From Streptomyces canus 299MFChir4.1 (lineage in GTDB: Bacteria > Actinomycetota > Actinomycetes > Streptomycetales > Streptomycetaceae), in NCBI RefSeq assembly GCF_000383615.1, contig NZ_KB911597.1:62001-126000 (forward strand): DNA of 64,000 bases. The letters are read 5' to 3'. Every line of letters starts with the position of its first letter. The first letter of the stretch is position 1. Below are positions 20,990 to 29,589 of this stretch, one piece after another. Position numbers and translations under genes: made by a program. Below the pieces are notes generated by a model. It searched no databases. It saw only the letters and a program-made list of their open reading frames with translations, and was not told the DNA's origin.

Positions 20990-21886
20990 TCAGCCCCGGC
21001 GTCGGGCCACCGCCACCGCTCCCCCGCCCGCCACGAGCAGCGCGAGCGCCCCGCCCATGAGGTACGGGGTGAGGGAGCTGCCGCCGGTTTCGGCCAGGCC
21101 CGCCTCCTTGACGGGGCCGCCCTGGGGTGTGACGTCGTCGGCGGGAGTCTCCGACGCCGCGGGGGCGGCCGGTGCCGCACAGGTCGCCTTCGCGAGGGTC
21201 AGGGTGCCCTCGACCTCGGCGACACCCAGCTTCAACGGGTTGACGGAGACACTGAGTTCGAGCGCGGTGGCGGCGGCCGTGCGCGAGGTGGTCGCGTTCT
21301 TCGAGAGGTCGAGGCGGACCTCGCCGACGCCCGGCACCTTGACGTCGGTCGGGCCGCCGGCGGTCACCGTGATCTTCTTGCCGAGGACCGTGACCGCCCC
21401 GAGGAGGTTCGAGGAGGCGGTCGGGGTCCGGCCGGCTTCGCAGACCGCCTCGGAGGTGACGCCCTCGATCTCGATGAGGGACAGCAGCGGAAGACCGGGG
21501 ACGTGGACCTTGGCGTGGGTCAGGCGGGTGGACGCCTCGGCCTTCCCGTCGGTGACCGTCGCCTTGGCGTCGGCCACCTCGGCGGCGAGCACACTGAACG
21601 GCCGCCCGCCGTCCACGCCGTCCAACGTCGCCGTCAGCGCGGTCTGTCGGGCGGTCCGGGGCGCCTGGACCTCGTTGAGGGCGACCGCGAGGCGGACGTC
21701 CACGGTCTTGTCGAGCAGGTTGACGTCCAGACCCGTGCGCAGGACGACGGCGCTCGCGTGCCCCTGGTCGCCGGTCGCGTGCGCGGCGCCCGCGCCGGCC
21801 AGCGCCGCGGGACCGGCGGCCAGGGCGGTGGCCGCCGCCACGGTGGCGAGACGGCGTGCGGGCATGCGGAAGTGGGTGCTGTTCAA
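20990..21886 (-). CDS. SCO1860-family LAETG-anchored surface protein
   Basis: A secreted protein of about 298 aa. It has an N-terminal signal peptide (MPARRLATVAAATALAAG, then cleavage near AGAAHA), a beta-rich body of about 200 residues, a Pro/Ala linker, and a C-terminal sorting signal made of LAETG, a hydrophobic helix and ARRRG. Class E sortases of Streptomyces cut LAxTG, so it should be fixed to the cell wall. The TTG at 21886 has ggggg about 11 nt upstream; the ATG at 21865 is an alternative that still keeps the signal peptide. The body has no motif I can name. Confidence 0.85.
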   Translation of the reverse strand: MNSTHFRMPARRLATVAAATALAAGPAALAGAGAAHATGDQGHASAVVLRTGLDVNLLDKTVDVRLAVALNEVQAPRTARQTALTATLDGVDGGRPFSVLAAEVADAKATVTDGKAEASTRLTHAKVHVPGLPLLSLIEIEGVTSEAVCEAGRTPTASSNLLGAVTVLGKKITVTAGGPTDVKVPGVGEVRLDLSKNATTSRTAAATALELSVSVNPLKLGVAEVEGTLTLAKATCAAPAAPAASETPADDVTPQGGPVKEAGLAETGGSSLTPYLMGGALALLVAGGGAVAVARRRG

Positions 21887-22070
21887 GGTGGTGGGACCCC
21901 CAGAGAGGACTGGCTCGGGACCTCGAAAGGATGTCGTACCGCCGGTCGTTCGACAGCGATCCGCCGGGAGTTCACACGATCGTGGCGTATCCGCGCACGC
22001 TTTCGAGAGCGTCTTCACGGTCCGGGGTCCGCCCACCCCCTTCCAAGAGGCCGGACGTCGGCCGGAGGCC

Positions 22071-23162
22071 CTACTGCACCACCCGGCCGTTCAGCACGAC
22101 CTGGAGCGGGGCCGCCAGTACCCGTAGGTCCGTGCGCGGGTCCTGCTCGTACACCACCAGGTCCGCGGGCGCCCCCTCCTCCAGGCCGGGGCGTCCCAGC
22201 CAGGTCCGGGCACCCCAGGTCGTCGCCGACAGCGCGTCCAGCGGGGGGATTCCGGCCGTCACCAGTTCGGCGACCTCCGCCGCCACCAGGCCGTGCGGGA
22301 GGGTGCCGCCCGCGTCCGTGCCGACGTAGACGGGGATGCCGGCGTCGTAGGCGCCGCGGACGGTGTCGTAGCGGCGCTCGTGGAGCCGGCGCATGTGGGT
22401 GGACCAGCGGGGGAACCGGGACTCGCCGCCGTCCGCCAGTCTGGGGAAGGTGGCGATGTTGACCAGGGTCGGGACGATCGCGACGCCTCGTTCGGCGAAG
22501 AGGGGGATCAGGTCGTCCGTGAGGCCCGTCGCGTGTTCGACGCAGTCGATGCCCGCCTCGACCAGGTCCTTCAGGGAGTTCTCGGCGAAGCAGTGCGCGG
22601 TGACGCGGGCGCCGAGGCGGTGGGCCTCCGCGATGGCCGCCTCGGCCGCCTCCCGCGGCCAGCTGGGGGCCAGGTCGCCCACCTCGCGGTCGATCCAGTC
22701 GCCGACCAGCTTCACCCAGCCGTCCCCCCGGCGGGCCTCCTGGGCGACATACGCGACGAGGTCCTCGGGCTCGATCTCCCAGGCATAGTTCCTGATGTAG
22801 CGGCGGGTGCGGGCGATGTGCCTTCCGGCCCTGATGATCTTCGGCAGGTCCTCGCGGTCGTCCACCCAGCGGGTGTCGGAGGGCGATCCGGCGTCGCGGA
22901 TCAGCAGGGTGCCGGCCTCCCGGTCGGCCAGCGCCTGCTTCTCGGCCACGTCCTGGTCGACCGGGCCGTGCGCGCCCAGGCCCACATGGCAGTGCGCGTC
23001 CACCAGACCGGGCAGCGCCCAGCCCGACACCGTCCGGATGTCACGGGCGGCGACCGGAGGGTCGTAGGAGACCCGCCCGTCGACCACCCACAGCTCGTCC
23101 CGGACGTCCTCGGGACCGGCCAGGATCCGGCCCTTCACGTGCAGCACCGCGCGATCGTTCAT
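22071..23162 (-). CDS. amidohydrolase family protein
   Basis: A 363-aa metal-dependent hydrolase of the imidazolonepropionase/cyclic-imide type. The first metal motif is LPGLVDAHCHVG (about residues 50-61), with later ligands in RVTAHCFAENSL and GIDCVEHATG and the catalytic Asp in VGTDAGGTLPHG. The C-terminal beta-sandwich segment starts near GAPADLVVYEQDPRTD. The substrate cannot be told. ATG 23162 has an aagg site 8 nt upstream; GTG 23171 is possible. It lies 21 nt downstream of the amino-acid ABC ATPase on the same strand, so it may act on an imported nitrogen compound. Confidence 0.85.
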   Translation of the reverse strand: MNDRAVLHVKGRILAGPEDVRDELWVVDGRVSYDPPVAARDIRTVSGWALPGLVDAHCHVGLGAHGPVDQDVAEKQALADREAGTLLIRDAGSPSDTRWVDDREDLPKIIRAGRHIARTRRYIRNYAWEIEPEDLVAYVAQEARRGDGWVKLVGDWIDREVGDLAPSWPREAAEAAIAEAHRLGARVTAHCFAENSLKDLVEAGIDCVEHATGLTDDLIPLFAERGVAIVPTLVNIATFPRLADGGESRFPRWSTHMRRLHERRYDTVRGAYDAGIPVYVGTDAGGTLPHGLVAAEVAELVTAGIPPLDALSATTWGARTWLGRPGLEEGAPADLVVYEQDPRTDLRVLAAPLQVVLNGRVVQ

Positions 23163-23183
23163 GGACCGCACCTTAGTGACCGT

Positions 23184-23987
23184 CTAGCCGCCCTTGCCCA
23201 GCTGGTCGGAGGTCTCTTCCTCGACCTGGGCCATCGCCGGGTCGAGGAGCCGGGAGAGGAAGTGGCGGGTGCGCTCATGGCTGGGGTCGCCGATGACCCG
23301 GGCCGGGGTGCCGTCCTCGACGATCGTTCCGTCGTCCATGAAGACGACCCGGTCGGCGACCTCGCGGGCGAAGGTCATCTCGTGGGTGACGACCATCATC
23401 GTCATGCCCTCCTGGGCCAGCATCCGCATGACCGCGAGCACGTCGCCCACCAGCTCCGGGTCGAGGGCCGAGGTCGGCTCGTCGAACAGCATCACCTCGG
23501 GGCCCATGGACAGGGACCGGGCGATCGCGACGCGCTGCTGCTGGCCGCCGGACAGGGAGGCGGGGTAGGCGTCCGCCTTCTCGGCGAGGCCCACCCGCTC
23601 CAGGTTCTCGGCGGCCACCTTCGCGGCCTCCGCCTTGCCCCGCCTGAGAACCCTGCGCTGCGGCAGCGTGAGGTTCTCGGTCACCGTGAGGTGCGGGAAC
23701 AGGTTGAACTGCTGGAAGACCATGCCGATACGGCGGCGTACGGCGTCGATGTCGACGTCGGGGTCGGTGAGTTCGGTGCCGCCGACGAAGACCTGGCCTT
23801 TTGTCGGCTCCTCCAGGAGGTTCACGCACCGCAGCAGCGTGGACTTGCCCGAGCCGGAGGGGCCGATCACACAGACGACCTCGCCCTGACCGATCTCCAG
23901 GTCGATGCCCTTGAGGACCTCGTTGGTGCCGAACGACTTGTGCAGGCCGCGTACTTCGATCTCCGGCCGGCTCGCTTCAGGGCTCAT
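23184..23987 (-). CDS. polar amino-acid ABC transporter ATP-binding protein
   Basis: A 267-aa ATPase of the GlnQ/HisP class. Walker A is GPSGSGKSTLLR (about residues 43-54), the Q-loop is VFQQFNLFPH, the signature is LSGGQQQRVAIAR and Walker B is VMLFDEPTSALDPE. The H-loop is VVTHEM. It energises uptake through the adjoining permease, whose stop overlaps this ATG. The order binding protein, permease, ATPase is that of glutamine/glutamate systems. Confidence 0.95.
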   Translation of the reverse strand: MSPEASRPEIEVRGLHKSFGTNEVLKGIDLEIGQGEVVCVIGPSGSGKSTLLRCVNLLEEPTKGQVFVGGTELTDPDVDIDAVRRRIGMVFQQFNLFPHLTVTENLTLPQRRVLRRGKAEAAKVAAENLERVGLAEKADAYPASLSGGQQQRVAIARSLSMGPEVMLFDEPTSALDPELVGDVLAVMRMLAQEGMTMMVVTHEMTFAREVADRVVFMDDGTIVEDGTPARVIGDPSHERTRHFLSRLLDPAMAQVEEETSDQLGKGG

Positions 23988-24817
23988 TTCACGGCCTCCT
24001 GGGCCTTGGCCTCCATACGGCGGACCACGAACCCGAGCGGGATCGTCACCAGCAGGTAGCACAGGCCTGCGACGAGGATCGGCGTGGAGTTGGCGGTCGT
24101 ACTGGCCAGGTCGCGGCCGTACTTGGACAGTTCGCGCTCCTCCAGGGTGACCCCGAGGAACAGGACCAGCGAGGAGTCCTTGAAGAGCAGGACGAGTTCG
24201 TTGGTCAGCGGCGGGAGGATGATCCGGAACGCCTGCGGGATGATGATCGAGACCATCGCGCGGGCCGGGGAGAAGCCCAGTGAACGGGCCGCCTCCATCT
24301 GCCCCTTGGGCACCGCCTGGATGCCCGCGCGGATCGTCTCCGCCATGTAGGCCGCCGCCACCAGGCCGAGCGCGAGGGCGACCTTGCCGTACGTGCCGCC
24401 GACGATCTCCGTGCCGGGGAACGCGAGCGGTACGGCCACGCCGATGAAGATGAAGATCAGCAGCGCGGGCAGACCGCGGAAGATCTCGATGTAGACACCG
24501 GCGAACCAGCGGTACGGGCCCACCGACGACAGCCGCATCAGCGCGATGACCATGCCGAGGACGAGCCCGACGACGAAACCGGACAGCGTGTAGAGCACGG
24601 TGTTCTTCAACGCCAGCGTGATGACGTCGGGGAACATCTGGTCGGCGATGTCCGCCTGCGCGAACTGGTTCTTCAGCCGCCCCCAGTCCGCCGAGACCGC
24701 GAAGGCGATCACGACGGCGACGAAGACGACGTACTGGATGCCGCGGGACAGGCTGCGCTTCTGACGCCGGCTCAGGCCCTTTTTGCGAGGCTGGAGTTGT
24801 GCGTCCGTCGCGGTCAT
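23984..24817 (-). CDS. polar amino-acid ABC transporter permease
   Basis: A 277-aa inner-membrane subunit of the HisM/GlnP family with an Arg/Lys-rich N-terminus and about five to six helices. The EAA loop is visible in EAARSLGFSPARAMVSIIIP. Its ATG at 24817 overlaps the stop of the binding protein gene, and its stop overlaps the ATPase start, so all three are translationally coupled. The FKDSSLVLFLG segment is typical of amino-acid permeases. Confidence 0.94.
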   Translation of the reverse strand: MTATDAQLQPRKKGLSRRQKRSLSRGIQYVVFVAVVIAFAVSADWGRLKNQFAQADIADQMFPDVITLALKNTVLYTLSGFVVGLVLGMVIALMRLSSVGPYRWFAGVYIEIFRGLPALLIFIFIGVAVPLAFPGTEIVGGTYGKVALALGLVAAAYMAETIRAGIQAVPKGQMEAARSLGFSPARAMVSIIIPQAFRIILPPLTNELVLLFKDSSLVLFLGVTLEERELSKYGRDLASTTANSTPILVAGLCYLLVTIPLGFVVRRMEAKAQEAVK

Positions 24818-25665
24818 GAGGCGGAGGGCGACGCGGCCGACGCGTCGTACGGGCCGATCCACTTCTCGTAGAGCTTCTTGTAGGTGCCGTCGGCCTTGGC
24901 GTCCGAGAGCGCCTTGTTGATGGCGGCCAGCAGCTTGGTGTTGCCCTTCTTCACCGTGAAACCGTACTGCTCACCGGTGTTGATGTTGTCGGCCACCTGG
25001 AAGGCGTCGGCGTTGGCCTTGTTCTTCAGCCAGCCCTGGACGACCGGGTAGTCGATGACGACGGCCTTGACCTGGCCGGAGCGCAGGCCGTTGAGGACGG
25101 CGTCGGAGGACTCGAAGGAGACCGGGTCGAAGCCGTGGGCCTTGACGTAGTCCTCGCCGGTGGTCTGCGCCTGGGCGCCGAGCTTGACCTTCTTCGCCTT
25201 GGCGTCGGCGAGCGAGGAGATCCCGCTGCCCTTGGCGACCAGGAGGGCCTGGGTGGCGTCGAAGTAGGGGTCCGAGAAGTCGACGTTCTTCTTGCGCTCC
25301 TCGGTGATGGTCATGCCGGCCGCGGCCAGGTCGCACGAGCCGGAGTTGAGGAAGGCACCCGTCTTGAAGTTCTCGAAGGGGGTGTCGAGGATCTCCTGCT
25401 TCACGCCCAGGTCCTTGGCCACCAGGTCGATGAGCGAGACGTCGAAGCCCTGGACCTTGCCGTCGATCTCCGACTGGAAGGGCGGGTACGGCAGGTGGGT
25501 GCAGGTGGTGAGCTGTCCGCCCTTGACCAGTTCGACCCCGCCCGCGGCGGTCTTCGAACCGCTGCCGCCGTCGTCGCTGGAGGTACAGGCAGCGACGAGC
25601 AGGAGCCCGGCCGTCGCGGTGGTGGCGGCCAGGACGCGGGTCCGGCGCCCGGAGAGGGTGTTCAC
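24814..25665 (-). CDS. amino-acid ABC transporter substrate-binding lipoprotein
   Basis: A 283-aa family 3 solute-binding protein. The signal peptide ends in the lipobox LVAAC (Cys near residue 27), so it should be anchored outside the membrane. Family features are CTHLPYPPFQSEIDGKVQGFDVSLIDL and the SGSCDLAAAGMTITEERKKNVDFS motif. The substrate is probably a polar or acidic amino acid. The start is GTG 25665 with aggagg 6-12 nt upstream. A perfect palindrome lies 45-63 nt before the start, between this gene and the divergent aminotransferase gene. Confidence 0.93.
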   Translation of the reverse strand: MNTLSGRRTRVLAATTATAGLLLVAACTSSDDGGSGSKTAAGGVELVKGGQLTTCTHLPYPPFQSEIDGKVQGFDVSLIDLVAKDLGVKQEILDTPFENFKTGAFLNSGSCDLAAAGMTITEERKKNVDFSDPYFDATQALLVAKGSGISSLADAKAKKVKLGAQAQTTGEDYVKAHGFDPVSFESSDAVLNGLRSGQVKAVVIDYPVVQGWLKNKANADAFQVADNINTGEQYGFTVKKGNTKLLAAINKALSDAKADGTYKKLYEKWIGPYDASAASPSAS

Positions 25666-25709
25666 GGGGGGCCTCCTGTGGGGAACTGTGGGTTCCGATT
25701 ATAAGGAAA

Positions 25710-25728
25710 GGTTTGAGTCTCTCAAACC
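25710..25728. promoter_or_regulatory. operator-like perfect palindrome
   Basis: ggtttgag (25710-25717), a tct spacer and ctcaaacc (25721-25728) form an exact inverted repeat in an AT-richer patch. It sits between the ABC transporter (leftward) and the aminotransferase (rightward), 45 nt from one start and 111 nt from the other. The size and shape fit a GntR- or TetR-type dimer site, but no regulator gene lies next to it. Confidence 0.55.
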
Positions 25729-25838
25729 AAACCGATGGTTGCGAGGCCGTTCAGCCTAGGAAGTCGCCAGTCGTCGGGGGTCGCCGGGGAACGGTTACGC
25801 TCGTCACGTCTACCCCAGTGAGCGAAGAGAGCACCGTC

Positions 25839-26939
25839 GTGACGCACCCCTTCCTGGATCTGGCCCCGCTCGGCGCGGCGCAGTTCGCCTCGATCGAGGA
25901 CCGCGTGGCGCGGCTGCTGCGCACCGAGCAGGATGTCGTGATCATGCAGGGTGAGGCGCTGCTGCCGCTGGAGGGGGCGATCCGCTCCACGGCCGGTCCT
26001 GGTACGACCGCGCTGAACGTCATCACCGGTCCGTACGGGCAGACCTTCGGGGACTGGCTGCGGGACTGCGGCGCGACGGTGATCGACCTCGCGGTGCCGT
26101 TCCACACGGCCGTGACGGCCGCGCAGATCTCGGCGGCGTTCGAGGAGCACCCGGCGATCGACTTCGTGTCGCTGGTGCACGCGGAGGCGGCTACGGGGAA
26201 CACCAACCCGGTCGCGGAGATCGGGGAGGTCGTACGGCGGCGGGGTGCCCTCTTCTACCTCGACGCGGTGGCCTCCGTCGGCGCCGAGCCGGTGTTGCCG
26301 GACGCGTGGGGTGTGGACCTGTGCGTGATCGGGGCGCAGAAGGCGATGGGCGGCCCCGCGGGTGTGTCGGCGGTCTCCGTGAGCGAGCGGGCGTGGGCCC
26401 GGATGGCGGCGAACCCGAAGGCCCCGCGCCGGTCGTACCTCTCCCTCCTGGACTGGAAGGAGCGCTGGATCGACGGCGGCCGCAAGGCCCTGCTGCACGC
26501 TCCGGCGCAGCTGGAGATGCTGGCGCTGGAGGCGTGCGTCGAGCGGATCGAGGCGGACGGGCTGGACGCGGTGATGGGCCGGCACCGGGCCGCCGCCGCG
26601 GCGACCCGGGCGGGGGCGCGGGCGCTGGGCGGGGGCCTGGAGCCGTACGTCCACGAGGACCGCGAGGCCGCTCCGGTCGCCACGACACTGCGTGCGCCGT
26701 CGGGCGTGGCGGCGTCGGAGCTCGTCACCCGGGCCCTGTCCTGCGACCCCGCGCTTCCGCTGGCCGCGGGCGGGGGCGCCCTGGCCAAGGAGATGATCCG
26801 GGTCAACCACTACGGGGTGGACGCGACGCGGGGGGCTGTGCGGGCGAGCCTGGCGGCGTTGGGTGCGGCACTGGCGCGGACGGGTGCGGTCGTGGAGGTC
26901 GAGGGCGCGCTGCGCGCCGCGGACGAGGCCTGGCGCTGA
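25839..26939 (+). CDS. class V aminotransferase (alanine-glyoxylate aminotransferase-like)
   Basis: A 366-aa PLP enzyme. The PLP-binding Asp is in ALFYLDAVASVGAEP, and the Schiff-base Lys is in LCVIGAQKAMGGPAGVSAV (about residues 165-183). The family includes serine/alanine-glyoxylate and purine-pathway aminotransferases. The substrate cannot be fixed here. GTG 25839 is preferred because gaagagag lies about 9-16 nt upstream; GTG 25818 would add seven residues. It is divergent from the amino-acid transporter and may share its operator, so both may serve the same nitrogen compound. Confidence 0.85.
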   Translation: MTHPFLDLAPLGAAQFASIEDRVARLLRTEQDVVIMQGEALLPLEGAIRSTAGPGTTALNVITGPYGQTFGDWLRDCGATVIDLAVPFHTAVTAAQISAAFEEHPAIDFVSLVHAEAATGNTNPVAEIGEVVRRRGALFYLDAVASVGAEPVLPDAWGVDLCVIGAQKAMGGPAGVSAVSVSERAWARMAANPKAPRRSYLSLLDWKERWIDGGRKALLHAPAQLEMLALEACVERIEADGLDAVMGRHRAAAAATRAGARALGGGLEPYVHEDREAAPVATTLRAPSGVAASELVTRALSCDPALPLAAGGGALAKEMIRVNHYGVDATRGAVRASLAALGAALARTGAVVEVEGALRAADEAWR

Positions 26940-27296
26940 GGGACCCCAATCCGAGTGAATTTCGCCGACGGCGGAGTTATCGGCACATAATTGCGGGGTT
27001 AATTCCGGGGTTTATCAGAGATTAGCTTCCCGTACTCTCCTGCCCGCTTTCCCTCAACCTAAACGCAAAGATTCTGCGAACGCGAACCGGGGGAATTCGG
27101 GTAGATCTCGTGGGGGTTACATGCTTGTGACGCGTTACACACCGTGATCAATTTGCCCCTTATTTACTGGTCATAACGGTGCATAACAGTCACTTCTTGC
27201 GCGTCGGCGCGCGCCCGCGTGATAACACATGGAATGCCCGCACGTAACCCCACCCGACGATGCAATTTTGAATTTCCCTCGGTAAATTCAATTCGC
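26940..27296 (+). promoter_or_regulatory. AT-rich promoter region of the ectoine operon
   Basis: This 357-nt stretch without a gene is clearly richer in A+T than its surroundings. It holds gttac/gtgac/gttac units at 27116-27138, which loosely resemble GlnR half-sites. A perfect inverted repeat (ttgaattt and aaattcaa, 27268-27291, 8-nt spacer) ends 5 nt before the ectA start codon. No good ribosome site precedes ectA. ect operons are induced by salt and temperature, and GlnR control of ect has been reported in S. coelicolor; the exact sites here are unproven. Confidence 0.5.
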
Positions 27297-27824
27297 ATGA
27301 CTGCCGCACAAGCAGACCTGCAAATCGACCGGCCGACGGTCGCGGACGGAGCCGCACTGTGGCGGATCGCCCGCGACTCCGAGGTCCTCGACCTGAACTC
27401 GTCGTACAGCTATCTGCTGTGGTGTCGCGACTTCGCCGCCACATCGGCGGTGGCACGGAACGAGCGCGGGGAGCCGATCGGATTCGTCACCGGGTACGTC
27501 CGCCCGGACCGGCCCGGCACCCTCCTCGTCTGGCAGGTGGCCGTGGACTCGGCGTACCGCGGGCGCGGGCTCGCCGCCGCCCTGCTCGACGGACTGACCG
27601 CGCGGCTCGCCGCCGAGCGCGGGCTGACCACCGTCGAGACCACCATCACGCCGGGCAACACCGCCTCCGAGCGGCTGTTCACCGCGTTCGCCGAACGCCG
27701 TGGCGCCCGCCTGGAGCGCGAGGTGCTGTTCGACACCAGCCTGTTCCCCGACGGGCCGCACGACCCCGAGGTCCTGTACCGCATCGGCCCCCTCTCCCCC
27801 GATCCGGCCGCCCTCTCCGCCTGA
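27297..27824 (+). CDS. ectA: L-2,4-diaminobutyrate acetyltransferase
   Basis: A 175-aa GNAT-fold enzyme that acetylates diaminobutyrate at N-4, the second step of ectoine synthesis. EctA hallmarks are DLNSSYSYLLWCRDFAATS (about residues 33-51), the acetyl-CoA site VDSAYRGRGLAAALL (about 83-97) and TTITPGNTASERLF. ATG 27297 is chosen from family alignment; the codon has no clear Shine-Dalgarno sequence. First gene of ectABCD. Confidence 0.96.
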   Translation: MTAAQADLQIDRPTVADGAALWRIARDSEVLDLNSSYSYLLWCRDFAATSAVARNERGEPIGFVTGYVRPDRPGTLLVWQVAVDSAYRGRGLAAALLDGLTARLAAERGLTTVETTITPGNTASERLFTAFAERRGARLEREVLFDTSLFPDGPHDPEVLYRIGPLSPDPAALSA

Positions 27825-27853
27825 CCCCCCACGCACCCGAGGAGCAATTCGTC

Positions 27854-29125
27854 GTGACCATCACCCAGCCCGACCTCAGCGTCTTCGAGACCCTCGAATC
27901 CGAGGTGCGCAGCTATTGCCGCGGCTGGCCCACCGTCTTCGACCGCGCGCAGGGCAGCCGCCTGTACGACGAGGACGGCCACGCGTACCTGGACTTCTTC
28001 GCCGGCGCCGGATCACTGAACTACGGGCACAACAACCCCGTCCTGAAACGGGCGTTGATCGACTACCTGGAGCGCGACGGCATCACGCACGGGCTCGACA
28101 TGTCGACCGCCGCCAAGCGCGCCTTCCTGCAGACCTTCCAGGACCTGGTGCTGCGCCCGCGCGACCTGCCGTACAAGGTCATGTTCCCGGGGCCGACGGG
28201 CACCAACGCCGTGGAGGCCGCGCTCAAGCTGGCCCGGAAGGTCAAGGGACGCGAGGCCATCGTGTCCTTCACCAACGCCTTCCACGGGATGTCTCTGGGC
28301 TCCCTCGCCGTCACCGGCAACGCCTTCAAGCGGGCCGGCGCCGGTATCCCGCTGGTGCACGGCACGCCGATGCCGTTCGACAACTACTTCGACGGCACCG
28401 TCGAGGACTTCCTGTGGTTCGAGCGGCTGCTGGAGGACCAGGGCTCCGGCCTCAACAAGCCGGCCGCCGTGATCGTGGAGACCGTGCAGGGCGAGGGCGG
28501 CATCAACGTCGCCCGCCGGGAGTGGCTGCAGGCGCTCGCCGCGCTGTGCGAGCGGCAGGACATGCTGCTCATCGTCGACGACATCCAGATGGGCTGCGGC
28601 CGGACGGGGGCCTTCTTCTCGTTCGAGGAGGCGGGCATCACGCCCGACATCGTCACCGTCTCCAAGTCCATCAGCGGCTACGGCCTCCCCATGTCCCTGT
28701 GCCTGTTCAAGCCGGAGCTGGACATCTGGGAGCCGGGCGAGCACAACGGCACCTTCCGCGGCAACAACCCGGCCTTCGTCACGGCGACCGCCGCCCTGGA
28801 GCAGTACTGGGCGGACGGTTCCGCGATGGAGAAGCAGACCCGCCGGCACGGCGAGCAGGTCGAGCAGGGGCTCATCTCCCTCACCGAGGAGAACCTGGCC
28901 GACGTGAAGGAGTACCGCGGGCGCGGACTGGTGTGGGGCCTGGAGTTCCACGACAAGGGCCGCGCGGGCCGGGTGGCGCACCGGGCCTTCGAACTCGGGC
29001 TGCTCATCGAGACGTCGGGTCCCGAGAGCGAGGTCGTGAAGCTGCTTCCGGCGCTCACGATCACCCCCGAGGAACTGGACGAGGGGCTGAGCATCCTCGC
29101 CCGCGCCGTACGGGAAACCGTCTGA
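27854..29125 (+). CDS. ectB: diaminobutyrate-2-oxoglutarate transaminase
   Basis: A 423-aa class III aminotransferase that turns aspartate semialdehyde plus glutamate into diaminobutyrate, the first step of the ectoine path. PLP residues are in LLIVDDIQMGCGRTG (Asp near residue 241) and TVSKSISGYGLPMSL (Lys near 270). FAGAGSLNYGHNNP is typical of EctB. The start is GTG 27854 with gaggag about 10-15 nt upstream. It follows ectA by 29 nt. Confidence 0.96.
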   Translation: MTITQPDLSVFETLESEVRSYCRGWPTVFDRAQGSRLYDEDGHAYLDFFAGAGSLNYGHNNPVLKRALIDYLERDGITHGLDMSTAAKRAFLQTFQDLVLRPRDLPYKVMFPGPTGTNAVEAALKLARKVKGREAIVSFTNAFHGMSLGSLAVTGNAFKRAGAGIPLVHGTPMPFDNYFDGTVEDFLWFERLLEDQGSGLNKPAAVIVETVQGEGGINVARREWLQALAALCERQDMLLIVDDIQMGCGRTGAFFSFEEAGITPDIVTVSKSISGYGLPMSLCLFKPELDIWEPGEHNGTFRGNNPAFVTATAALEQYWADGSAMEKQTRRHGEQVEQGLISLTEENLADVKEYRGRGLVWGLEFHDKGRAGRVAHRAFELGLLIETSGPESEVVKLLPALTITPEELDEGLSILARAVRETV

Positions 29126-29180
29126 ACCCCCACTGAATCACCGACTGAACCACCGTCTACATAGGAGGCATCGCAGCACC

Positions 29181-29585
29181 GTGATCGTCCGCTCGTTCAA
29201 GGACATCGAAGGCACCGACCGGCATGTGAAGGCCGCGTCCGGCACCTGGGAGAGCAAACGCATCGTGCTCGCCAAGGAGCGGGTCGGCTTCTCGCTGCAC
29301 GAGACGATCCTGTACGCGGGTACGGAGACGTCGATGTGGTACGCGAACCACATCGAGGCCGTCGTCTGCGTCGAGGGCGAGGCCGAGCTGACCGACCACG
29401 AGAGCGGGCAGACGCACTCGATCACGCCGGGGACCATGTACCTCCTGGACGGTCACGAGCGGCACACACTGCGGGTCAAGGAGGACTTCCGCTGCATCTG
29501 TGTGTTCAACCCGCCCGTGACCGGCCGGGAGGACCACGACGAGAACGGCGTCTACCCGCTGCTCACCGAACCCGAGGAGGTGTGA
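29181..29585 (+). CDS. ectC: L-ectoine synthase
   Basis: A 134-aa cupin that closes N-4-acetyl-diaminobutyrate into ectoine. MIVRSFKDIEGTDR and the cupin block IEAVVCVEGEAELTDHE are family features, and the late His pair in DGHERHTLR fits the metal/ring-closure site. The start is GTG 29181 with aggagg at 29163-29168. It follows ectB by 55 nt and precedes ectD by 4 nt. Confidence 0.96.
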   Translation: MIVRSFKDIEGTDRHVKAASGTWESKRIVLAKERVGFSLHETILYAGTETSMWYANHIEAVVCVEGEAELTDHESGQTHSITPGTMYLLDGHERHTLRVKEDFRCICVFNPPVTGREDHDENGVYPLLTEPEEV

Positions 29586-29589
29586 CCGC

